Shown here in pieces: positions 15,201-24,288 of a DNA stretch of 64,000 nucleotides. The notes beneath the pieces were generated by a model. That model was not told where the DNA came from. It saw only the letters and a program-made list of their open reading frames with translations, and did no database searches. The stretch lies in the NCBI RefSeq assembly GCF_964340395.1, contig NC_135569.1, positions 9,655,540 to 9,719,539 of the forward strand, read 5' to 3'. Both the position numbers and the translations under genes were made by a program. The stretch comes from Glandiceps talaboti. Taxonomy: Eukaryota > Hemichordata > Enteropneusta > Spengelidae. Positions within the stretch are counted from its first letter, which is position 1; each line of letters begins with the position of its first letter.

Positions 15201-18200
15201 TCTGAAGATAAAGCAGACAGCTAATCTATTTATTCAAGCAAATGAGTAGGTACCTAACTGTGATAAAATCGTAAATAATCATCAACTACTTTACTGGACA
15301 CTTACTTTGAAACCAATATCAACATTTTTCTAAACATTTTTGTTCATAAAAAAATGAGATGCCACTATATGTCAACACAAATACCAAGCCAGTCTTCTAA
15401 ATCATAACGGGGCAAAATAAAACAATTGTGTGTTTCCCGTACATATTTCATCAAACTATCACCTAAGTCGTATCATTTTGTTTGGTTCGAAAAACAATAT
15501 GTATTTAAAAAATGAAATCCTACCCTATTCTCTGAGGCCATGTTATCGGAAACACACAATTATTTATTTTATTGCCTGATTTTATGAGACCAGCCATGTA
15601 CCTAATGTTATGTCAGTAGTAAGCATAAGTTTCTAGCCATAGTCTAGTATTTTATCAAATATCACCATAAAAACATTCCTACTCTGCCTGTTTGTAATCT
15701 CTATAATGACAAGTTCAAGGTGGGTCTTGCAGGTAGTTGGATAGCGTGGCATGAATGTCATATCTTACAGAACTACCGGTACATACAGTTACTCTTTTGG
15801 CTTGCCATGTCAATTCCTTCTCTTTCTTTGATATTCTTTTCACAGGATAGTTTTACAGTCCACAACGATCACAAAATCCGTGTTCAGTTCATGGTGAGGG
15901 CAGGAGTTGGTGTATGGGTGTCCATGAAAAATAAAGCAACCATCCGATTATTTCACACAGAGACCTTACAATATCTGCAGGAAATCAACATATATGCACC
16001 AATTGGTAGAATGCTGCAAGGTAAAATTAACATTTCATATTCTGAGTCCTCCCTACAATTGTAACTTTTAGATATAGCATGTCACAGTACAGTATTTTAC
16101 CCACAACTCCCTCTTATTTGTACTCTCACACATAAGCTTCAGTTTACAGATTTTCGATTACCCAATGTCAATTATGTTTTGTTGGAGAAAGACAGACATT
16201 TTTATAAATTTTTCAACAGTCTTTCTTGAAAGGCATGTAGAATATTTGCACCTGTTATCACTTCACCAAACAAATTTACATATTAAACTCTCTATCCAAT
16301 CTGGTAATTACTTGATGTTGAAAAGTATTTTATTCAAAGCACGCATTTCATTTAGTTTTTTGGTATGTTTTTAATATGCTTTTCTTGGAAGTTATAAAAT
16401 AAGGAACATCCCAGTATATAAATCAGAGAGTTGTGTTTAAAATACTGTACAATGCATGTGGCTCTGAAATAAAAATCTTAAACTGTTAGGGGTGAGATCA
16501 ATAGTTTAATGTAGAATAAAATACTTAGACCTCCACCCCTTCTAACTAAGTTGGCCAAAATTGAAAAAATATTTCTAATAGCACAATCAATTTCAAATCA
16601 GTATGTAGTGAGGAAAAAATAGTTATTTTTGTTGACACTTTAATGTATAATTTAGGAGTACAAAACATTCATTAAACGTAAAGTCAATTTTGTAGGATGA
16701 GAACTAAAATGATTCAAAACCCTCACCCCAAAGTAAAAGAATTTAGTTTTTTATCCTCCATTGAACTTTTGATCTCGCCCCAAAAATCTCATTTTGTAAG
16801 TTAAAGACCAGGGATATAAAATCTGGAGTAGTCTGAAACATCCAGTTTTTTGTTTCCATGGTTATACGTAATATGGTTAGCAATTGTTTAGATAAATGAA
16901 CCAATTGACTGACCTTTTAGACTAAATCTGGGCTAATTGTACACATTTTTAAAACAGAGGTCAAAATTAAGTAATTTACAACCTAGGAAGTTAACGCTTT
17001 GAGGATCAATTTGCTCCTGAATGTAACATTTGTGAGTAAAATAAAATAATATATAATTATTTAAACTTTAATTCTCAAACGTTTATTGTGACAAATGCCA
17101 TGTTTATCTATTAAATACAAATAATCATCAATTTTGTTGAATGACAATGTTCATATTCATGCAAATGGACTTCAAAATTTCACCTGCATTACACGTAATT
17201 ACTGAAATTTAGAATCCAATATGGCCACTGAATATACTGACAAAATTAAAGATGGTCTATTTCAAAAGGAACGATTCTCTTATAAAGTCCTAAAACTGTT
17301 CCCCCCCCCCCATAATTTTTGTTCCTATTTCCAACTTGCATCAGTGATCAATTGTGTTTGATAAGAACCATGTTCAACTAAGTAACATTGAAAAAACAGT
17401 GTATTTCCGATAAGCCAATAACCCTAAATATTTGTTTGCAGTCAGTCACTTTTAACAGAAACCAGGTCTTTTTAGACTATAACAGTACAGTCTGTATAAT
17501 TGTCTTCATTTACTTTTTTTTATACCTCATTAAACTCTCACGAAGTATTGTGACTTGGGGTCAATTTTTTTTAAAATACAAGCAAGATAAAATAAAATAA
17601 ACCGACCTACCTATTATCGGAAACAAACTTTTTTTTTATTTTGCCTATTTAAAGTAACCTCTGTACAAAAATGTGAGTTGGGTTGAATTTCATGTTCTTG
17701 GTTTATAGAATAAATCTGGTTGCACTTCTAGTGGCCATGAGGATTGGGTTATTTAATTCAATTCAAATAACTTTATTGTCCGTATATAAATACAAAAATC
17801 TGTCTTAAGACTACAATTTTGCGAGTTTAAAATAGACACAGCTGTTGGAATTTTTGAAAAAAGGTTTTCTGTAATGATTTTGTATATTTTGGATTACAGC
17901 TTGACAGAACATATGCCAAGTCCTTGTATGCATTTCAATAGATTAATAAATGTGTAAAATGTTTGTTATTGTACTGTGTTACCACGACAAACATTTTTAC
18001 ACACTTAATTTATTGGTTACAAGCACAGACTTGATTAAGGTTGTTTCAATTTTTCAAGTATGAAGCCATGATAAAATTGTTTTGTAAATTTAAAATCCAA
18101 AATTAGCTAATCCTCATCCATATGGGACACTGGCTACTATGTCAGTTTTTTTGTTGGGGTTTTTTGGTTGAATGTCGCTCTTATCAAACAAGCTTTTTAC

Positions 18201-19021
18201 TGCCAACCTACAAAATTTTTGGTTAATTCAAAAAAATTAGAAGTCATTTCCTCTTGTGATCAAAACAACATGGCGGAATACAGTGTACTACACGATGTCT
18301 TCTGCGTATTGTACAGAAAGTGTTTTTTGCATTATCAGCAACTTGTCAAGTAAATGTAAAAATTACTCACTTTTTCTTCACAGGTTTGGAAAGCCGTACA
18401 AAATCATTCTTCCACAATAGAACTGTGTGTGTTACCTCCATGTTGGCATGCCAGGGTTCTCTATGGGTTGGTACCAGTGTCGGTGTCACCTTAGATCTAC
18501 CAGTACCACAGCTTGAAGGAGTACCCCTCATCAATGGACCAGCCAGGGTTGCCTACCATACACACGTTGGCCCAGTTAAATGCCTCATAGCCACACGACG
18601 CAAGAAATTACCAGGTTGGCGGTTTGTGCGTCCCGATCTTCTCAGGTCAGAGGATGGTGATAATTTCAGTTTGTCCAGTGAAGATGGCGTCGGCGTCGAC
18701 CTTGGACCAGACACCAGTACTGCAGCTAGTGTTGCAATGGCGACCAAACCTCAAAGTTACATGGCATTTACATTTGCAGAAGACAAAGATGAAAACGATG
18801 ACAAAGAAACTGATAATTCAGGACAAGATTTTGTGTTCCTAGAATCAGGCGATGTTGGAGACAGGGAGAATAGTTCATCACAACGTAAAAACAAAAAGAA
18901 TGACTCGATAGGACCACCAATGCTAGTGTTGTCAGCTGGGGAGGGTCACTGGTATTTGAAAGGAGACGATAAATACAGGAAAAACAAAGAACCCACAGTA
19001 GTTGCATGGCAAATAGGATAA
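451..19021 (+). CDS. ARHGEF10: Rho guanine nucleotide exchange factor 10-like, 3' part of gene (12 exons)
   Basis: Exons read at 451-621, 1893-1946, 5146-5237, 5767-5948 (alternative donor at 5921, same phase), 7047-7290, 7786-7877, 8622-8743, 12552-12865, 13527-13678, 14687-14829, 15846-16020 and 18384-19021. All have AG/GT borders and compatible phases; joined they give 792 residues and end at TAA. The 5' exons lie before the window. Residues 1-57 are the end of the DH domain (motif [12 protein letters not shown]). The PH-like region follows ([23 protein letters not shown]), then a conserved segment [10 protein letters not shown]-like ([16 protein letters not shown]). The C-terminal half is a divergent WD40-like propeller ([36 protein letters not shown]) and ends in VVAWQIG. 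Known vertebrate ARHGEF10 proteins activate RhoA-class GTPases in the cytoplasm; here that role is inferred from similarity. An acidic Ser-rich insert (about residues 670-760) precedes the C-terminal strand. ARHGEF10 versus ARHGEF10L cannot be decided. Confidence 0.93.
655..1545. repeat. 68-bp minisatellite, about 12-13 units
   Basis: Near-identical 68-bp units begin TTGCACCGGTGTGTATACAT and end CATGTACCAGAGATTAC. The outermost units (about 655-790 and the last at about 1500) are diverged, while inner units differ by single bases. Because 68 is not a multiple of three, overlapping ORFs appear in several frames; they are not genes. It sits just after the donor of RhoGEF exon 451-621. Each unit contains the self-complementary GTGTATACAT and CTGCAGTGCACTAC-like stretches. 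Confidence 0.95.
1547..2893. other. Intronic sequence without recognised element, except exon 1893-1946
   Basis: AT-rich RhoGEF intron on both sides of the small exon. A short (AAAC)n-type run is at about 1736-1756. No ORF here has gene-like composition; the minus ORF at 2470-2676 is low-complexity Lys/Ser-rich and unsupported. Confidence 0.6.
2894..3312. mobile_element. TTAA-ended foldback MITE, family B
   Basis: The left end TTAAAGTGGCACTGCCTGTA is the inverted counterpart of the right end, which finishes GTGCCCCTTTAA. Related copies are at 12907-13330, 23927-24288, 29779-30681 and 56202-56480 (reverse). It is non-coding and lies within a RhoGEF intron. Confidence 0.55.
3536..3541 (+). CDS. 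Possible 6-nt microexon (Asp-Asp) in the RhoGEF gene
   Basis: A pyrimidine-rich tract ending in TTCAG is followed by GATGAT and then by the donor GTAAGTG. The flanking exons (1893-1946 and 5146-5237) meet at phase 0, so including this six-base block would add Asp-Asp without a frameshift. It would fall at the DH-PH junction, after DDMLQI and before SYNSVGDEV. Vertebrate ARHGEF10, as I recall it, aligns without the insertion, so if real the microexon is optional or lineage-specific. No transcript evidence is available to me. Confidence 0.3.
3662..4115 (-). mobile_element. LINE 3' remnant (reverse transcriptase C-terminus)
   Basis: The minus strand encodes a fragment reading [20 protein letters not shown] followed by [13 protein letters not shown]. 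This resembles the C-terminal tail of CR1/L2-type LINE polyproteins. The frame is broken (two overlapping minus frames at 3844-4050 and 3893-4114). Toward the element's 3' side lies an AATAAAGTTTACT-like end. A related segment, in reverse orientation, is at about 25087-25215. Family assignment is inferred from a short stretch. Confidence 0.45.
4205..4580. repeat. Diverged ~80-bp tandem repeat, four to five units
   Basis: Units share the pattern: C(T)TTGATnnAnTGAAAGTTnTCCnTGAACAAA, then AACAAGGATGCCAAG, then CCTCTTGTAA and GTGC. Units begin near 4228, 4305, 4390, 4448 and 4527, with many substitutions between them, so the array is old. Intronic. Confidence 0.75.
4676..4832. repeat. ~62-bp tandem repeat, about 2.5 units
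   Basis: Three successive copies of CATGTA(C)A(A)GnAACAACTAT, each followed by a GAGnGnnnTATCAG-type segment and, in two of the three, TTTCCATAGTTACC and ACTGTATGTA. ORFs on both strands (4632-4835 plus, 4647-4829 minus) are shadows of this array. Intronic. Confidence 0.8.
5343..5510. repeat. ~70-bp tandem repeat, about 2.4 units
   Basis: The block GTCAAAATAGAACAAGAAGG, followed by TTGACTTATTCTCAGTACC and TGCAATAACATTTTACCTCA, recurs at 5344, 5414 and 5480 (last copy partial). It lies in the RhoGEF intron shortly after exon 5146-5237. Confidence 0.85.
6262..6412. repeat. (TC)n / (TG)n compound microsatellite
   Basis: Interspersed CTGT, TGTG and a long CT run. The ORFs around it in both directions encode only Ser/Leu or Arg/Glu dipeptide repeats. 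Confidence 0.95.
6652..6902. mobile_element. MITE family A, copy 1 (251 bp)
   Basis: Perfect 17-bp terminal inverted repeats CAATAGGGAACTTGCAA and TTGCAAGTTCCCTATTG. The conserved interior includes TGAATGTTGCATCATGGGAA and GAGCATGCTCAGTCTGGATT. Two further copies of nearly equal length are at 28433-28685 and 61006-61257. Non-autonomous and non-coding; I could not assign a superfamily because no clear target duplication is visible. Confidence 0.92.
8020..8160 (+). mobile_element. SINE body fragment
   Basis: Shares GTTTCTGAnTG, CTTGGGCAAGATTTGA, AGCTGTA and GGGGACCTGGT with the reverse complement of the tRNA-headed SINE at 45340-45560. The tRNA-like head is lost or unrecognisable here. Confidence 0.6.
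8200..8550 (-). mobile_element. Probable second SINE-type element
   Basis: On the minus strand the segment starts CAGTGGTTAATCCACTTGCC, which resembles a tRNA A-box region. About 200 bases later it has CCTGGGTATTCTGGTTTTC, a phrase of the kind seen in animal SINE bodies. The 116-codon minus ORF over it has no protein-like features. The B-box is not clear, so the class is inferred. Confidence 0.4.
8729..9050 (+). repeat. Tandem duplication of an exon end plus splice donor, about 4 units of ~80-90 bp
   Basis: The genuine donor of RhoGEF exon 8622-8743 reads CAACCAATGAAG/gtatgtg. The segment CACAAACAACC through the donor and about 70 bases of intron recurs three more times: CAACCAGTGAAG/gtacac near 8812-8828, CAACCAGTGAAG/gtacatg near 8900-8915 and CAGCCAGTGAAG/gtactg near 8985-9000. 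Only the first keeps the stronger GTATGTG donor. Reading past it meets an in-frame stop at 8771-8773, so use of a downstream donor would truncate the protein. Confidence 0.88.
9173..9241. repeat. (GT)n microsatellite
   Basis: Uninterrupted GT dinucleotide run of about 68 bases in the RhoGEF intron. Confidence 0.97.
9380..9620. mobile_element. Partial foldback-element fragments (families G2 and H)
   Basis: 9382-9455 matches one arm of the palindromic element at 48262-48690 (CCCCAACATTTTTCTTCATTC, then AAGGAAAATATGAGTGACC). 9510-9605 matches the inverted arms at 25230-25465 (ATCATGAAATGACTCTCCAG, TTTATGAAAAT). Both are single-arm remnants. Confidence 0.6.
9620..12500. other. Long RhoGEF intron, mostly without recognisable features
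   Basis: AT-rich intronic DNA. A piece resembling the family F end (ATCGGAAACACACAATTTTT) is at about 11947-11967. A short pair of direct repeats around ACATGTGACTGTCATGTGA lies at 10995-11065. I see no exon with coding-like composition between 8743 and 12552. Confidence 0.6.
12907..13330. mobile_element. Family B MITE, diverged copy
   Basis: Starts GTGGCACAAGCTGAGTTTAT and contains GTATTCTGGTAGTG, TTCCTGTACATTTTTGATA and the conserved TTATATCTTAATACCAGTT. The middle (AGTTATATCTTAATACCAG, CAATTGCAAGTGATG) is present twice, so it carries an internal duplication. The right terminus is degraded. A CTCF-like string, ACACTAGAGGGCAG, is at about 13180. Confidence 0.5.
13733..13982. mobile_element. 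Foldback element, family M
   Basis: The arms around 13735-13772 (AACAATTTAGATAGATAAG, AAACAGGC) and 13946-13980 (GCCTGTTTCTTATCTAACTA, GATTGTTTCTAGGG) are inverted complements. The interior is GT/CA-rich. It lies just after RhoGEF exon 13527-13678. Confidence 0.65.
14055..14376. mobile_element. Foldback element, family L copy 1
   Basis: Terminal arms CAATTGCTGACATCAGACTG and (complement) CATGATCTGATGCCAGCAGT are inverted. Internal arms also pair (GGTTTGATAAGAACAGTTTC versus CTATTCTTATCAAATGATGG). A copy with the same architecture is at 49650-50019. Confidence 0.75.
15400..15600. repeat. Family F dispersed repeat end
   Basis: Contains TATCGGAAACACACAATTAT and TTTCATCAAACTATCACC. The same phrases recur at about 11938-11975, at 17612-17650 and (partly in reverse) at 32640-32860. 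Terminal structure not resolved. Confidence 0.4.
16081..16460. mobile_element. Foldback element, family J copy 1
   Basis: The left arm GTCACAGTACAGTATTTTAC, followed by CCACAACTCCCTCT, pairs with the right arm near 16410-16460 (AATCAGAGAGTTGTGT, AAAATACTGTACAATG). A better preserved copy is at 21832-22430. Confidence 0.65.
16489..16781. mobile_element. Foldback MITE, family D copy 1
   Basis: Begins GGGGTGAGATCAATAGTTTA and ends CATTGAACTTTTGATCTCGC plus CCC, the imperfect inverted complement. A second copy is at 26268-26670. Non-coding, in the last RhoGEF intron. Confidence 0.75.
17735..18155. mobile_element. Foldback MITE, family C copy
   Basis: The left arm starts GGCCATGAGGATTGGGTTAT and the right arm ends AGCTAATCCTCATCCATATG. 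Near the hinge it has AATGTGTAAAATGTTTGTTA and, inverted, TGACGACAAACATTTTTACAC-like sequence. About 110 bp of extra sequence (AATTCAATTCAAATAACTTT onward) interrupts the left arm. Lies directly before the final RhoGEF exon. Confidence 0.65.
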
Positions 19022-21270
19022 AAAAAACATGTACTAAGACTTGCCAATCTAAAAGAACAGATGCATATACTATGGGCAGTGTTGCACCCAGGTTTTCTAA
19101 CATTATGGTTTTCATTACAATTTGCCATCATAAAAGTGGAACGTGGTCACAGATGACTGCTTTGGGTACAACACTGGCTATGGGCAACAGATCTGGGTTG
19201 CTTTTTAATATCAGACACACTGCAAGTATTTGGAACTTGTTGACATCTGATTTTTTTTTAGCAGTTTGTACTTCTGTTATACAATGTAAAGCTATTCATT
19301 GTTTTCGTGAATTTGTTCTGACATACTAAAGTGAGAGACAATATGAATCTCACAAATTAATGATTTCAGCAGTTAACGAGTACAAAAAACCTTACAATGT
19401 AAAATGTCACAATGTGTTTATGGAGAAACCGTAACTGTACTTACCATTCATCAGCTGTGAGTCCTTCAGACATTTTGTACGAATTCCTTCAAATCTATGC
19501 CGATATATATGGATATACAGGAAACTGTCTAAATTCAACTCATTTCCACTCTCCAGTAAAATGGATCTGAAACAGACTCATGAACTTTGGTTGATAATTT
19601 ACAGCAGTTAACAAAAATATATTTTTGAGTTTTGAAATCAATGTATGGCACTAAACCTGCAATTTTACTGACATAGCTGTGTGTTTAGGATATCAACTCA
19701 ACAAATTTCCTTCCTGCAGTAAAGTGGTTCTGAAACAAAGTTGATTTTCCGAGTTTTTAAAAATGTATGACAGTAAAACTTTGCAAAGCTGTATACAACT
19801 CATGAAATGACACCAATATGTTTACTTGCTCTTGGCAAAACACAAGTTTCATGCAAAGACAACCCAGTAATTAATGTCGGTACTTTATCGAAAAGTATAA
19901 ACCCCATGGAAGCTCGGATTTTGTTTAATAAATGGAACTCTACACTTTCAAACAGTGTGCAACTGTTACTTAAATTTATTAATGGAAGGATTATTTTACA
20001 ACATCACTAACTTCCACAGTATGATGTAAACAAACTGAAGAAAACATCACATCAACCGACATCGCAGGGTGTTTTTGTATCAGTTATCTTGTTGTCCTTA
20101 CCTATATTGTCTTTGCATGAAGTCTTCTCTTTCCTCACTTAATTCAAGCAAATGTATCAGTATTTTTTCACCAGTTGTATTCAGGATATCAACTCCATAC
20201 ATTTCCTTTCTCATGAAAAGCGGCTCTGAAGCAGACTTATGGTCTTTGGTTGCACCAAACTTGCAACATTTTAGCACTAATTTCTGCACAGCTATCAGTT
20301 TAAGATATGCCTAGGTGGGTGTATATAAGCGGGTTCATGGCCAAAATTTGATGAAAATGAAAACCTGCAGAAAAGAAAAGTACAACATAAGATGAAATCA
20401 CTTAAACGTCCCAGAACATTGATTTCCACATGGAATTTCAACATTATAAAGTTATGCCTAAACCAACTTTTCTTCAAATTTAACTTAAATTCTATAAAAC
20501 AAGTTAAAACTGTATGCCATTACATTGTCTGATAGGATTCAATTATGGGTCAAATTACGATTGAGCAAGTGTTAAACGATGGAAGAGTTAATGAAAAATT
20601 AGCGAACAGATGGACTTTGCATGTGACATATATTTTGTGAATATAGTGGTAACGTAGGAAGGCCAGACTTCAGTTTTCAAATGTGAAGTAATAGTTGCAC
20701 TAGATAAATGTATGTCTTGGTGGTATATGAATATTAATGATGGTTTATGAATATTAATGAGGCAGGTTGAATATTAATTATGTCTTATGAATACTAATGG
20801 TTTAGAATACAGATGTATTTGGTACATTTTAATGAGATATGCATATTTTAAAAGTCAAATTATGATGTAAATTTATCATCAATCCACAACCACTGCAGCT
20901 CACATTTTTTCGTTTTTACATAATTTTTTTTTCTATTATGGTTCAAGTGGAACAAAATGTTTTTAATTTTTTCTGATGTAAATCGTAATAATTTTCTACT
21001 GTGTATTTTGTGGACATGTATATTTTTTATCTTATTTTACGTTGAATGTTTAAGAAAATGAAGAAAAATGACAACTTCCCGATTTTCAGGGATGTTCTAA
21101 TATGTAATTGAAAAAAAAATTATGGCAAATATCTGAAGGAAGATGTTCAAAATTTTTAAAATTTGGATGTAAAAATATTTTAGCTATGTAGTCTCTCTGA
21201 AAAAAAAATGTGTAGGATGATATTGTCAACCAATACTGAACTTTCTATAAATAGCTGTGGCAAATGCTTA
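19022..21270. other. RhoGEF 3' flank / probable 3' UTR, no further gene
   Basis: The first canonical AATAAA on the + strand after the stop is at about 19927-19932, so the 3' UTR may be about 0.9 kb. Motifs recur here (TCAACTCnnnnAATTTCCTTnC with CTGCAGTAAA and GGTTCTGAAACA-type phrases near 19500-19580, 19680-19740, 20185-20240). They suggest an old ~180-600 bp duplication. At 20720-20800, about four ATGAATATTAATG-type units occur in tandem. No coding signal. Confidence 0.55.
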
Positions 21271-21486
21271 TATCGCTCTCTCGTGTTGTATTGTGTATAA
21301 TTTGAATGGAGAATAGTCTTCTGGCAAACTGTTATATCGCCCTCTAGTGGTGTATTTTGTGGCAAGCTGTCATGATATATTGCGGCGGTGTCTTTTGTGG
21401 CACATTGTTGTACTATATCGCGCCTAGTCATTTGTCTTGTGACAAACAACTGTGGTGATGTACCGCCCTCTAGTGGTGTTTCCTCA
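21255..21486. repeat. Diverged tandem repeat carrying CTCF-like motifs
   Basis: About four units share ATATCGCnCTCTAGTGGTGT and TTnTGTGGCAnnnTGT. Two units contain CGCCCTCTAGTGG (21338-21350 and 21464-21476). On the minus strand the second reads CCACTAGAGGGCGG, which fits the bilaterian CTCF core CCASYAGRKGGCRS at every position; the first differs only in the last base. Confidence 0.6.
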
Positions 21487-21831
21487 ACTTGAAATTGCCC
21501 TCCATTAGTATCATGTACTTAAAGTACCCAGGGTTGGGTTGGGCAGTCTAATAGTGTATTAACTCTTACAATACTTCTGTGTGAAGTGTTTCAAGTATCC
21601 TCAATTCTGTGATTTGAACTGACACACATTGCTCTGTTTGTAAAGCCATGCACTGATATGCTCGTGTTGAAGAGGTATAGCACCTCCATGCAGTACAACA
21701 TGGCACCTAGTGGGTGGATGTATAGCTATATTATGAAAGTGGAGTGGAAATTATAAATACTGATTGCTTTTGAAATGTTGTAAATGCTGACTGTACAATT
21801 TGTCCTATTGTCATGACATTCATTTCTGCCA

Positions 21832-22430
21832 GTCACAACACACTGTACAATATCTTACCCACAACTCTCTCTGATTGGTACACTTGGCGGTTCCTTATTT
21901 TATAACTTCTTCAATAACCCATATTTCTCAACATTATAAGCATAATAATTACCTTTAAATAATATTTAACAAAAGTATGTACGCTTAAGAATCAAAATTA
22001 TTTTCTAAATGTTGTATAAAAATGTGCTAACAACTAAATTAAACATACTCTGAATAAAAAACTTTTCAATGTCAAAGTATCACTAACTTGGGTAGTCAGT
22101 TTGTATGAATAGGTTTCTTTTGTTATACTATACAGAGAAATCTGTATCTTTGACAGAGTCATAACTGGTGCATATGTTTTCCATAATTTCATGGCAAATA
22201 TTTTGCATGTCTTTCAAGAAAATCTGTTGACAAATTTCTACAATTGCTACCCAGAACTAATGAAAAAAGGTATTCAGAAACTCATCAGTGTCAATTCTAC
22301 ACTTGCAAATGGCAAAAATGTTTATACAAAATCCTGTATACAGGTGAGATTTGTCTGACTTCAAGGAGATGATGTCCAGCAGTACAAATCAGAGAGAGTT
22401 GTGGGTAAAATATTGTACAGTTCGACACAA
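21832..22430. mobile_element. Foldback element, family J copy 2 (about 600 bp)
   Basis: Arms of nearly 50 bp: left at 21832-21880 (CACTGTACAATATCTTACCC, ACAACTCTCTCTGATTGGTA), right at 22381-22430 as the inverted complement (AATCAGAGAGAGTTGTGGGT, AAAATATTGTACAG). The interior is AT-rich and non-coding. Confidence 0.8.
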
Positions 22431-22883
22431 CACATCATTTGTATAACACATTTTGTGGTATTGTAGAACAAATAATTTCTGGTAGCACCCCTTTTTTGTG
22501 GTCTTTGATAACTGTTTTGTATACACGGTATAAACATTGCCATGACAACCAACCCACTGGCATTCACAATCCTTCAATACTACAATATGCAAAATTTTAT
22601 CAGTTTCATTTTCAGTATGGATGCAAAGAACCCACCTCTCAAAAGGAAATCAAATCATATTACATTTATTTTTGTTACGTTTCTCAAAAAATGGCCTAAC
22701 AAAGAAGAAATAACTAGTGCAAGAAACTGAAACCATGTTTCTGTTTTGGCATCTTTGCCATTTCATCACAATTCTGAAATGTTATAGTAACCTATCCTAT
22801 AAGTAACCCATTGATTTTACTTGGTTCCTAATTACTGGCTTATGCATTGCTAGTATTACATCCCACGTCCAATGTGAAGTCAT

Positions 22884-23270
22884 TAAAAGTGACCACATGG
22901 ATGAAAATTGAGCTATTTATCTGGGATTTTTAATTGATAAAACAACTCTAGTACATTATCTACTTGGAAATACAATGTAAAAGAACTTATATCAAGTCCT
23001 TGTTTGTAACGCAATAAATTGCAAAACATTGAAAAATGTGTCAAATATTTGTTACTGTTACGTACGTACGTACGTACGTACGTATGTATGTATTTAGTAT
23101 GTATGTATGTATGTATGTATGTATGTATGTATGTATGTATGTATGTATGTATGTACGTACGTACAGTAACAAACTTTGCACATTTTTTTTTTTTTTAGAC
23201 TTTTTGCAATTTATTGAGTTACAAACACAGACTTGGTATATGTTCTTTTACATTGTAGAATTAACTTTGA
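22884..23270. mobile_element. Family C foldback MITE with microsatellite at its hinge
   Basis: The left arm (CACATGGATGAAAATTGAGC ... TTTGTAACGCAATAAATTGC) and right arm (TTTGCAATTTATTGAGTTAC ... TTACATTGTAGAATTA) are inverted. The consensus hinge, intact in the copy at 30153-30505, is GTACGTAC. Here it is replaced by about 105 bp of (GTAC)n-(GTAT)n-(GTAC)n at 23060-23164. Confidence 0.85.
23060..23164. repeat. (GTAC)n/(ATGT)n microsatellite
   Basis: Tetranucleotide run beginning and ending with GTAC units, with GTAT units between. It occupies the palindrome centre of the family C element. The plus ORF at 23036-23284 merely translates it. Confidence 0.95.
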
Positions 23271-23284
23271 CAGTAAATATTTAA

Positions 23285-23926
23285 AAATAGAATGTTTTGT
23301 TGTCCCATTTTTTATCAAGTTTGCTGTTATTTCTTTGTTGACACTGTAAAAACAGAACTCCGATAGTAAGTAATTTAGTTTGATGTCAGTGAACAGTCTT
23401 TCTATTTTATAAAGACTGTACTTAGTGAAAAGTAATTCAAGTAGACCAGATTTCAACTCAAAATCTTGTGAGAAAAAGTATCCACAAGATATATTTTTTG
23501 ACTTTTACTTTTTGTTAATTGTCATATTTTTGTTTATAATTTCATGAGATGGTTATTGCTACTTTCTATAAATTGAAAACATATTTGTGATGTTTATGAA
23601 AGAACTGAATCCTTTTTCTCCCAACTAGTAAAATTACTTGTTTAACAAACAAAGGCCCCTTAGGAGAAAGAAGATTAATATTTTGTGAACATTTTAAGCG
23701 TAATTTGCTGTGACGACGTAGTGTTATTAATTTTTTGAAAATATGTATCTGTACTTTAATGGTGTTTGGAAAAAATGAATTATGATAATTATAAATTATT
23801 TTTGTACAAAAACTGCCAGAAATGTTAATTAATGATTTAAAATTGGTCATTATTTTGTGTTACGTACTAAGTAAAACTGATTGCATAGGTCATAGTATAA
23901 TGGGAACACTAAATTTGAATCATAGT
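23285..23926. other. AT-rich spacer, no feature recognised
   Basis: Minus ORFs at 23211-23456 and 23566-23850 are Lys/Asn/Ile/Phe-rich, as expected from AT-rich DNA, and lack domain-like patterns. Confidence 0.5.
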
Positions 23927-24288
23927 TTAAGGGGAAACAAGCTGAGTTTATAAGCATTTTACTAAAAGTGAAAATACTGACATAAAATTCATTTAAACTC
24001 TTCTAGTATAATGTTCATATCAATGCATGCTTTCTATGAAATTACACTTTGTGTTCTGACATTGTTAGAACTGTTCATTGTACAGTAGAATGTTCCTGTA
24101 CATTTTTGATACTATAACAAATTATGTGATCAGATCGTTTCTAAGTTATATCTGAATACCTAGTTTGAATTCAGTCAATTCCATGTGATGGTTAAGTATA
24201 CATCAGTACGAATACAGTGAGTACTTTTCAATATACAGACAAAAATTACATCCCCAAAAACCTATAAACTTAGCTTGTGTCCCTTTAA
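23927..24288. mobile_element. Family B MITE, full-length copy flanked by TTAA
   Basis: Begins TTAAGGGGAAACAAGCTGAG and ends CTTAGCTTGTGTCCCTTTAA, an imperfect inverted repeat of about 28 bp. Contains TTCCTGTACATTTTTGATAC and CAGTCAATTCCATGTGATGG in common with other copies. Confidence 0.8.
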
